From Moduliflexus sp964602655 (GTDB taxonomy: Bacteria > Moduliflexota > Moduliflexia > Moduliflexales > Moduliflexaceae), in assembly GCA_964602655.1 (NCBI GenBank), contig CAZRSF010000006.1:59470-123469 (forward strand): a stretch of 64,000 nt of DNA, read 5' to 3'. The notes beneath the pieces are model-generated. The model saw nothing but the letters and a program-made list of their open reading frames with translations. It ran no database searches and was not told the DNA's origin. Every line of letters starts with the position of its first letter. Within the stretch, counting starts at the first letter, position 1. The translations under genes were made by a program, and so were the position numbers. Shown piece by piece: positions 16,555-24,184 of the stretch.

Positions 16555-18039
16555 ATGGCATCAAAAATTATGAATTCGAATATATCTGATGTATTATTGC
16601 TGACAGTTCCGAATAATATGGATCGAGTCGTCGGCTGGGGCGCGAAATTCGTCGCGCCGATGGCCCCGTATGGCCTGATGTATATTGCCTCCTCAGTGCG
16701 TCAAGCTGGGATGAGTTGCGCGATACTCGATTGCTATGCCATGAATCTTGGCGTCAAAGACGCTGTTGACTTCGTCGGCGAATCTGGCGCAAACATCGTC
16801 GGACTGTCTGTGTTGACCAGTCAGGCGTTTATTGCCTGCGAACTCATTAAGGCGTTGCAGATTCGTTATCCCCGCTTGAAAATCGTCTTAGGAAATCTCC
16901 ATGCCGATATCTTTGCCGACTGGTTTCTGACGCATGGGCTGGCGGATGCTGTTGTGCATGGCGAAGGCGAGCAGACATTTACGGAGTTGTGCCAGGCATA
17001 TCTTTCGAATAGCGCTATCGAACAGATTGCCGGAATTTCTTATCGCAACAGCGACGGCGAAATTCGGCGAACGCCTCCCCGTTCAGCGATTCATGATCTT
17101 GATCGTATTCCACTCCCGGCGTGGGATCTCGTGCCGCATCATCTGTACCGTTTTCCGATGTATTTTCATCCGCTTGGCACGAATCCGAAAACCTTCAGCC
17201 ATATCTTTACCTCCAGAGGCTGCCCGTATAATTGCACCTTTTGCACCGTGCATAAAAATCGCACGATCCGTTATCACAGCATTCCGCGCGTGATTGAGGA
17301 ATTGACGCTGCTGACAAAGACGATGGGGGCAAAATACGTATTTTTCATGGATTCGCTGTTCACGACAACGCCGAAACGAGTCACCGAAATTTGCGAAGGG
17401 ATTTTAGACAGTGGTTTGAAATTTGTCTGGGGCTGCGAAGGACGCGTGAATTTTGCGGCGAAATATCCTGACATGCTCAAATTGATGCGGAAAGCCGGAT
17501 GCGTGCAAATCGCCTATGGTATCGAGAGTGGCGACGAACACGTCTTGAATCGCATCAACAAACGCTTGACGATTGAGCAAGTCGAACAAGCCGTCCAGAA
17601 TACTCATGCCGCGAAGATTGAGCCAGAAGGCTTATTTATGTTGGGCTTGCCGGGCGATACGAATGCGACGATGCGTAAAACGGTTGATCTGGCGAAACGC
17701 TTACCCTTTGGCTTCGCGCAGTTTGCGATTACGACGCCGTTTCCCGGTTCGGAACTCTATTATGATCTTGTGCGGGACAATAAAATTGACCAGTATGCAT
17801 GGGATCAATACAGCCAATATGCCTCGTTGTCGAGCGGAAAAGAAGAACTTGTGTACGTGCCGGACGGCTTGACGGTTGACGATCTCTATCGTTGGCAGAA
17901 AACCGCGATTCGGGAATTTTATCTGCGCTGGCCGCCGATCTGGCGCACAATTAAAAATTTCCGTCCACGCATGACCCCAGAAATGCTCTATTCTTCAGCG
18001 ATTTTGTTTTCGAGCCTGTTCGGGAAACGCACATCCTAA
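16555..18039 (+). CDS. B12-binding domain radical SAM protein
   Basis: The 494-residue product has an N-terminal cobalamin-binding Rossmann domain (IVGLSVLTS, VLGNLHADIF, VVHGEGEQTF) and a radical SAM core with CPYNCTFC (CX3CX2C) at about residues 222-229, followed by the usual EELTLL and FMDSLFT strands. Family members catalyse methyl transfers or rearrangements on lipids, sugars and peptides. The substrate here cannot be told. The start is uncertain. ATG 16555 follows the previous stop by seven bases. ATG 16516 has a G-rich ribosome site but overlaps the methyltransferase, and an in-frame ATG at 16447 overlaps it more deeply. Confidence 0.85.
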   Translation: MASKIMNSNISDVLLLTVPNNMDRVVGWGAKFVAPMAPYGLMYIASSVRQAGMSCAILDCYAMNLGVKDAVDFVGESGANIVGLSVLTSQAFIACELIKALQIRYPRLKIVLGNLHADIFADWFLTHGLADAVVHGEGEQTFTELCQAYLSNSAIEQIAGISYRNSDGEIRRTPPRSAIHDLDRIPLPAWDLVPHHLYRFPMYFHPLGTNPKTFSHIFTSRGCPYNCTFCTVHKNRTIRYHSIPRVIEELTLLTKTMGAKYVFFMDSLFTTTPKRVTEICEGILDSGLKFVWGCEGRVNFAAKYPDMLKLMRKAGCVQIAYGIESGDEHVLNRINKRLTIEQVEQAVQNTHAAKIEPEGLFMLGLPGDTNATMRKTVDLAKRLPFGFAQFAITTPFPGSELYYDLVRDNKIDQYAWDQYSQYASLSSGKEELVYVPDGLTVDDLYRWQKTAIREFYLRWPPIWRTIKNFRPRMTPEMLYSSAILFSSLFGKRTS

Positions 18040-18064
18040 ACCTCTGAACGAATTATGATAAGAA

Positions 18065-18090
18065 TGCGCCAGGTATGTTGACCTGACGCA
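18065..18090 (+). terminator. Hairpin after the radical SAM gene, possible weak terminator
   Basis: TGCGCCAGGT and ACCTGACGCA (one G-T pair) flank a 6-base loop in the 161-base gap before the next YfhO gene. There is no good T run, so termination is only a possibility. Confidence 0.35.
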
Positions 18091-18200
18091 TCTATTGTCG
18101 TTTGGATTGGCGAAACTATTCATTGCTAATCGTAAACAGGAATGCGATATTAGCCTTACCTCAAAGCTTATTCAGGGATAATTAATCAAGTGGAGAAAAA

Positions 18201-20687
18201 ATGGAGCAGACCACAGGACATATTCGTCATGAATGGATGTTGGATTTTTTTACAGAGAAAGAATTCTGGCTATTAAGCCTCCTTGTACTTGCCTATTTTT
18301 TTCGTCCGTTATTCGGCGGGGAAACGTTTTTTTTTCGAGATATTGGCGCATATAGTTTTGCCGATAAGCAATTTTGGTTTAACAGCCTGATATCCGGCGA
18401 AATTCCGTTTTGGAATCCCTATCAATTTGGTGGTGAACCCTATTTCAATAATATGTTCACCTCATCGCTCTATCCGCTGAATCTGATCTTTTTTCTGCTT
18501 CCTTTTATTCAGGCATTTAACTGGTTTATTGTGTTGCATTTTCTGCTCGCTGCGAATGGCGCATATTTTTGCGCGCGCGTAATTGGCTTGAAGCCAGTAT
18601 CGAGTGTGATTGTCGGGGTCATTTATACGTTCAGCGGCGGAATGTTATCGCTGGCAAATTTGCCTGGCCTGCATTCCGATATGTCATATTTGCCAATCAT
18701 GTTGGCATTCTGGCATTTATTTCTGCAACAACGGCGGCGGCGATGGTTTTTGCTCTGTGTGATCAGCGGGGTGTTTCAGGCGTTGACATGGTCGCATGAA
18801 GGCAATGAAATCACGATGGCGCTTCTGTTGGTCTGGACGCTCTGTCATTCGTATCCGCAAACATCGCGGTATCGTAAGATGGCGTTTCTGGGCGTCTTGA
18901 TAGTGTGCATTATCGGAATATGCGCCATACTCATTATTCCCGGCATAGAAATCTTTCGTCAGGCAGGGCGGCAATACATCTTTGGGTATGAAAATTTTGC
19001 CTATCATTCCCTTCATCCCAAACGCATTTTCGAACTGGTATTTCCGTGGTTTTTGGGTTTCTTTGATAAAGCTACCATGTCAACGGATTATTGGGGAGCA
19101 TCCCTTTCGATGAATGAGATTCCGTTTATTTTGAATGTTTATTTAGGGGGGGGGGCGATCCTGTTCGCCATTTTGGGGGGAATGGAGCGCAGTGAAACCA
19201 ACGTACGCTTTTCTCCTCTGGCAAGACGAGTTTATTTATTGATTGCATGCGTGTTTTTAATCGGTTCGCTCGGAAGGTTTCTTCCTTTCTTCCATGTGCT
19301 CTATCTGCATCTTCCATTTATTGATTTGTTCCTACACTCCCCGATAAAACTCATAATCGGCATGTTATTTCCGGTAGCGCTATTGGCTGGGTATGCTTCC
19401 GAACGCTATTTTAGCGAGGTGGGGATGTCTCAAGCTTTTCGTCAGCGCGTGGCGGCGATAACCTGGGGAATTGCGGGAATGTTCCTCCTTTTCGCCGGAG
19501 GATATTGGGCGCTTGGACGCTTTGCGGAGCGCTGGATGGGTCGCTTTTTTAAGATTGCAGATACCACCGCAATGCAAGACGGGCTGCCGCGTTCGTTTTT
19601 TTGGGCAGCCACCATGATGTTGCTGATTGCGCTGCTGCTTCAGTTTCGTCAATCGCGTTATCATCGTTGGCAGCAGCCGTTATTTGCCAGCATCCTGCTT
19701 CTGGATTTATGGGGCGCTGGACACGGCATTAATTTATATGCGCCGCAAGACTTTTTTACCAAAGACCCCGACATACTTCCGATTGTTCGGCAAGAAATCA
19801 ATGATGGGTATCTCTTTCGGGATAAACCGAAACAACCCCTCTCATTCAATTTTCCAACGAATGACTATATGTGGGGAATGCGATGGAATGTCGAAACATT
19901 CGCCTGGCATACAGGGTTTCTCTATGGAATTCCTGTGATTTTCAATGAGGATCCAAGTGGGTTAGGGCAGAAACATATTATGATGTTATGGCTGAAGCAT
20001 GAAAAAAATCCACAAGGAAAAATCTCATTAGAACAAAAACTACCCCTTCTTTCTACAGCAGCAGTGACGCTGATTATTACGTCGGAAGAGCTTTCTTTAC
20101 CAGGAGTCGAACGCATCGCCGAGATTCCGAATGACAGCAATGCGCGTTTTTTCCTCTATCGAAATCGTAATGCCATACGCCGGGTAGAATTTGTGACGAA
20201 CGTCAAAGAATTTTCATTACAAGAAGAATTCTTCAATGAGAAGATTTTGGAAATGATCATGTCTTCTGCATTCGATCCGCGAAAACAGGTGATTCTTTTT
20301 AAAGAAGATATCGCGCCTGCGCAATTGTTCTTACAAACCGCTTCTCCTGAGACTCTTCCGCAGATTGCTTCAACCACGCCTTCTCCATACATTCATAAAC
20401 GAGAAAAATCTTTGAATTCGGCGACATACGATGTCTCTGTCGCACAACCCGGTTACCTCGTTTTTACCGAACCATTTTATCCCGGTTGGGAAGCGACCGT
20501 TGATGGCAAGCCTGCGCCGCAGCTCCGCGCCAATCTTGCGTTTACCGCGATTCCGCTGCCAGCGGGTGAGCATGTGGTGCGGCGAGTCTATTGTCCAAAA
20601 CTGTTTTATTATGGGATGCTCATATCGTTTGTGTTTTGTGGCCTAACGGTCATATTGACGCATAAACGTTTTGGGATCATAGCATGA
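18201..20687 (+). CDS. YfhO-family membrane protein (copy 2)
   Basis: This 828-residue protein has the same plan as the first copy: ETFFFRDI, IPFWNPYQFGGEPYF, about a dozen membrane segments, and a C-terminal domain with FYPGWEATVDGKPAPQL and LRANLAFTAIPLPAGEH. GTGGAG precedes the ATG. It overlaps copy 3 by four bases (ATGA), and the pair is clearly a tandem duplication. Two slippage-prone tracts sit in frame: nine T at 18327-18335 and ten G at 19146-19155. Loss or gain of a base would truncate the protein. The function is inferred as a GT-C-like or flippase-like step in envelope glycan modification. Confidence 0.8.
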   Translation: MEQTTGHIRHEWMLDFFTEKEFWLLSLLVLAYFFRPLFGGETFFFRDIGAYSFADKQFWFNSLISGEIPFWNPYQFGGEPYFNNMFTSSLYPLNLIFFLLPFIQAFNWFIVLHFLLAANGAYFCARVIGLKPVSSVIVGVIYTFSGGMLSLANLPGLHSDMSYLPIMLAFWHLFLQQRRRRWFLLCVISGVFQALTWSHEGNEITMALLLVWTLCHSYPQTSRYRKMAFLGVLIVCIIGICAILIIPGIEIFRQAGRQYIFGYENFAYHSLHPKRIFELVFPWFLGFFDKATMSTDYWGASLSMNEIPFILNVYLGGGAILFAILGGMERSETNVRFSPLARRVYLLIACVFLIGSLGRFLPFFHVLYLHLPFIDLFLHSPIKLIIGMLFPVALLAGYASERYFSEVGMSQAFRQRVAAITWGIAGMFLLFAGGYWALGRFAERWMGRFFKIADTTAMQDGLPRSFFWAATMMLLIALLLQFRQSRYHRWQQPLFASILLLDLWGAGHGINLYAPQDFFTKDPDILPIVRQEINDGYLFRDKPKQPLSFNFPTNDYMWGMRWNVETFAWHTGFLYGIPVIFNEDPSGLGQKHIMMLWLKHEKNPQGKISLEQKLPLLSTAAVTLIITSEELSLPGVERIAEIPNDSNARFFLYRNRNAIRRVEFVTNVKEFSLQEEFFNEKILEMIMSSAFDPRKQVILFKEDIAPAQLFLQTASPETLPQIASTTPSPYIHKREKSLNSATYDVSVAQPGYLVFTEPFYPGWEATVDGKPAPQLRANLAFTAIPLPAGEHVVRRVYCPKLFYYGMLISFVFCGLTVILTHKRFGIIA
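19146..19155. repeat. Ten-G mononucleotide tract inside a YfhO gene
   Basis: The coding strand reads TTTA, ten consecutive G, then CGAT, encoding L-G-G-G-A in a membrane segment. A second run of six G follows at 19175-19180. Long G tracts are classic sites of slipped-strand mispairing. Confidence 0.8.
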
Positions 20688-23134
20688 AATCTTTGGAAAT
20701 CCGTATGAAAATTTTGCATCTTCTGAAAGAAAAAGAATTTTGGATCGTGATTTTGCTTGTACTCATCTATTTTTATCGTCCGTTATTTGGGGGAGAAACG
20801 TTTTTCTTTCGCGATATCTCCTGGCATCTGTATGCGGAGAAGCAATTTCTTATCAGTAGTCTGAAATCTGGCGAAATTCCGTTTTGGAATCCATACTTGC
20901 TTGGAGGGGAGCCGTATTTCAATAATATCGTGAACTCATCGCTCTATCCGTTCAATCTGATTTTTTTCGTCCTTCCGTTTATTCATGCGTTCAATGTATT
21001 CATTGTGATACATTACGTGATTTCAGCCGCAGGAAGCTATTTTTGCGGCAGGGTACTCGGTTTGCGCCCGCATTCGAGTCTTATTGTGAGCATTATCTAT
21101 ACCTTTTGTGGTGGAATGCTTTCATTGGCCAACCTGCCAGGGCTTATTTCGGATATGCCGTATTTACCGATTATTCTCGCGTTCTGGCATCTGTTTATGA
21201 TGGAACGCCGCCGCCGATGGTTTTTGTCGAGCGTCCTGTGCGGCGTGTTTCAGGCATTGGCCTGGACGCATGAAGGAAACGAAATTACGATGCTCATCGT
21301 ATTAGGATGGACGTTGTGCTTTCAATACACAGAACGATCTGTCGCGCGTAAATTCTTTCTCTGGACGATCTTCACGATCTTGATTGTTGGGATTTCTGCG
21401 ATTCTTATTATCCCTGTAGTTGAGATTATTGGTTATTCTGGCCGTCAGTATGGATTCTCCTCCGCAGAATTCGGCAAAATGTCGTTTCATCCTAAAAGGA
21501 TGCTTGAACTCGTGTTTCCCTGGTTTTTCGGACAGATGAATGCTGCCTATCCGCTCACCCGGTATTGGGGTGGGAATGTCTTAGGAAGCCCGCCATTTCT
21601 GCTGAATCTCTACATGGGATGGAACGTGTGTCTTCTGGCTGTTATCGGAGGATTGACCGGGAAACGCGACGCGGATGTTTGCTCGCGCAGGGTGCGGCGA
21701 TATTGTCTTGCGTTGATTGCCTTGTTTATCATAGGTTCTTTTGGGCGCTATCTCCCAGGATTTCAGTCGTTGTATGCGTATATTCCATTCATAGATTTTT
21801 TATTGCATTCTCCCGAAAAATTCGTCGTTGGGATAATGTTTCCCGTCGCATTTTTAGCAGGTTACGCGTCTGATCGGTATTTTTCTATCGAGCAAAAATC
21901 TCTGCCTGCCTGGGGGTATCTCTGCTTATGGGGAATGACAGGAGCGCTGATTCTTTTCGCTGGAGGATTCAGCGTGATAGGTTCTTTTGCCGAGTGGTTG
22001 GTCACGATGTTTTTTGCGCGGCCTCATGACGAGATTGCTCGCGATGGATTGCGATACTCATTCATGTTCTCATCGGCGATGGTCTTTCTGCTCACAGCAC
22101 TGGCTCATCATCGTCGCAAGCATACTGCACGATGGCATCAGACGGCGTTGGTTGGCATCCTTCTGATGGATTTGTGGATATCTTGTTCGCCGATCAATTT
22201 TTATGCCCCAGAAGATCTCTTTACGACGATTCCTGATGTTGTACCCCTTGTAAAAAAAGAACTTGGCGATGGTGGCAGGCTCTTTCGACCAGAGGGGGGC
22301 GCTCAGATCGCGCCTGACACATTTCCATCCGATGAGTTGATGTGGGTGACGCGGCAGAATTTCGAAACCCTTGATGGCTTCTCCGGCTTTATGTATGACA
22401 TTCCGCAGATATTCCATCGTCATCACAACGATTTCGGTCAGAAAGATATTGTTATTTTACGATCTCGGCTTCAAGATATCCCATGGGAACAACGCTGGCC
22501 GCTGTTGTCCGCCGCTGCGATAACCACCATTATTACGCCGGAGAAGCTTTCCTGGCATGGCATTGAACTGATTGGTGAAATTCCTAATTTCAGCAATCAA
22601 CACTTTTTTCTTTATCGAAACCCGACTGCGGCAAACCGAGTAGAATTCGTGACAAAAACGCGGCTTCTTTCGACTCGTCAACTCGGATATAAAGAGCAGG
22701 CATTATCTCTGCTGACATCGGCTGACTTTGATCCTCGCAAAGAGGTCATTCTTTTTTCTGAAGAAGTCTTACAGGCCGATGCATTCATATCGCAATACAG
22801 GAATACGAATGCTGAATATGCCTCAGAAGTTCATATTAAAAAAGAAGAACAGAAATTAAACTCTGTGAAGTATCTCATCGAGACTCCGACATCAGGCTAT
22901 CTTGTCTTGTCCGAACCATTTTATCCCGGATGGGAAATGACCGTTGACGGCGAGCCAGCGCCACAGCTTCGCGCCAATCTTGCGTTTACCGCGATTCCGC
23001 TGCCAGCGGGCGAGCATATCGTCACGCGGAAATATGTTCCGAAACTCTTCTACTATGGCGCATGGGTTTCGCTCGGATTTTGCTGTCTGACCGTCATCTT
23101 GACTCATAAACGTTTCGGAATCGTCAAAAACTGA
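20684..23134 (+). CDS. YfhO-family membrane protein (copy 3)
   Basis: This 816-residue paralog of copy 2 has ETFFFRDI, IPFWNPYLLGGEPYF, about a dozen membrane segments, and a C-terminal FYPGWEMTVDGEPAPQL domain. The ATG at 20684 overlaps the previous stop. MKILHLLKEKEFW at 20705 is a possible second start. A 41-base stretch (22970-23010) is identical to 20526-20566 of copy 2, although much of the rest has drifted. It is followed closely by the SGNH-like gene, so all three are probably co-transcribed. Confidence 0.8.
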   Translation: MKSLEIRMKILHLLKEKEFWIVILLVLIYFYRPLFGGETFFFRDISWHLYAEKQFLISSLKSGEIPFWNPYLLGGEPYFNNIVNSSLYPFNLIFFVLPFIHAFNVFIVIHYVISAAGSYFCGRVLGLRPHSSLIVSIIYTFCGGMLSLANLPGLISDMPYLPIILAFWHLFMMERRRRWFLSSVLCGVFQALAWTHEGNEITMLIVLGWTLCFQYTERSVARKFFLWTIFTILIVGISAILIIPVVEIIGYSGRQYGFSSAEFGKMSFHPKRMLELVFPWFFGQMNAAYPLTRYWGGNVLGSPPFLLNLYMGWNVCLLAVIGGLTGKRDADVCSRRVRRYCLALIALFIIGSFGRYLPGFQSLYAYIPFIDFLLHSPEKFVVGIMFPVAFLAGYASDRYFSIEQKSLPAWGYLCLWGMTGALILFAGGFSVIGSFAEWLVTMFFARPHDEIARDGLRYSFMFSSAMVFLLTALAHHRRKHTARWHQTALVGILLMDLWISCSPINFYAPEDLFTTIPDVVPLVKKELGDGGRLFRPEGGAQIAPDTFPSDELMWVTRQNFETLDGFSGFMYDIPQIFHRHHNDFGQKDIVILRSRLQDIPWEQRWPLLSAAAITTIITPEKLSWHGIELIGEIPNFSNQHFFLYRNPTAANRVEFVTKTRLLSTRQLGYKEQALSLLTSADFDPRKEVILFSEEVLQADAFISQYRNTNAEYASEVHIKKEEQKLNSVKYLIETPTSGYLVLSEPFYPGWEMTVDGEPAPQLRANLAFTAIPLPAGEHIVTRKYVPKLFYYGAWVSLGFCCLTVILTHKRFGIVKN

Positions 23135-23146
23135 AGGGCGGCAAAT

Positions 23147-24145
23147 ATGGCAAATACGCAGCGGCATGTCTGGAGCGGATGGCTGAAGATTTTTGGCATT
23201 AATGCGATATTGCTGGTCGTCATATTGGTCAGTCTGGAAGGTTTTTGCCGATGGCGCGGCATTCCGTACACGGTCGAATGGACACCGAGCGAAAACGACT
23301 TAGCGCAGTTCGACGAAGAATTGGGCTGGACGTACCTTCCGAACCTCTCGAAAACGGTCAACGAAGCCGGGCAGCAATGGCCGGTCTATACGAATCAAGA
23401 CGGCATTCGCGTTGCTGCGGCTGGAACGCAACTTGATCCGTCGTTGCCATCCATCTTGTTTATCGGCTGCTCATTCACGATGGGGCATGGCCTGGCGTAT
23501 CGAGACAGCTTTGTCGGCCAGTTCGCCGCCCTGCCGAATATGCCGCTGCAAGTCGTCAATCTCGGTGTGCAGGCGTATGGCACGGATCAGGCGTGGCTGG
23601 CGCTGAAAAAATTCATGCCGAAATTTCGCGCGAAGATTGTCGTTTATACCTTTATTGCCGATCATATTCTGCGGAACGGCAATTACGACCGCCGCCTCCT
23701 GTTTCCGACTGCGAATTTTCTTGGAACCAAGCCGTTGTTTGCCTTGAATAGAAGCGGCGAATTATCTCTCGCGAAACCGGCACGGCGCTATGAAGAGTAT
23801 CATTGTTCCTATCTGTGGGATGCGCTGCAAATCAAGGTCGGAACGCGGCTCGGCCTGTTTCCGCCATTTCCGAAAGAATTGACGCAGCAGTTGATGCTCG
23901 CCATGAAGCAAGAAAGCGAAGCGGCAGGCGCAAAATTCGTCGTCCTGAATTGGCGTTGGACGCCGGAAGAGTATGATGAAATCTTTCAAGGACTTGACCT
24001 GAAAATGCTCGACACACTGACCGACGCGCCCTCAGGATGGGAACAAATGCGAATGTGGCAAAATGGCGGGCATCCGAACGCCGCCGCCAGCGCTCACGCC
24101 GCACAGTTGCTCTCTGAGTATTTCCGTCGCGGCGGCGATTTTTAG
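23147..24145 (+). CDS. Membrane-anchored SGNH/GDSL hydrolase-like protein
   Basis: The 332-residue protein has one N-terminal membrane anchor (about 15-31) and an SGNH-type domain: block I as FIGCSFTMGHG (Ser at 109), block II/III as NLGVQAYGTDQAW (138-150), and a late GGHPNAAASAHAA that carries the catalytic-type His. Block I has Cys where most families have Asp (GDS), and the Asp two or three residues before the His is replaced by Asn/Gly, so activity is uncertain. SGNH proteins in glycan clusters add or remove acyl groups on sugars. It starts 12 bases after YfhO copy 3, with GAAGGG before the ATG. Confidence 0.7.
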   Translation: MANTQRHVWSGWLKIFGINAILLVVILVSLEGFCRWRGIPYTVEWTPSENDLAQFDEELGWTYLPNLSKTVNEAGQQWPVYTNQDGIRVAAAGTQLDPSLPSILFIGCSFTMGHGLAYRDSFVGQFAALPNMPLQVVNLGVQAYGTDQAWLALKKFMPKFRAKIVVYTFIADHILRNGNYDRRLLFPTANFLGTKPLFALNRSGELSLAKPARRYEEYHCSYLWDALQIKVGTRLGLFPPFPKELTQQLMLAMKQESEAAGAKFVVLNWRWTPEEYDEIFQGLDLKMLDTLTDAPSGWEQMRMWQNGGHPNAAASAHAAQLLSEYFRRGGDF

Positions 24146-24151
24146 CCGAGA

Positions 24152-24184
24152 AACCCTGCCAGGGTTTCAAACCCTGGCAGGGTT
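24152..24184. repeat. Palindrome, AACCCTGCCAGGG family (copy 1)
   Basis: AACCCTGCCAGGGTTT and its exact complement flank one base. It lies six bases after the SGNH-like gene. On the minus strand it supplies the last codons and the TGA stop of YfhO copy 4. Other copies are at 37764, 43243, 59857 and, as a variant, 41246. Confidence 0.9.
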
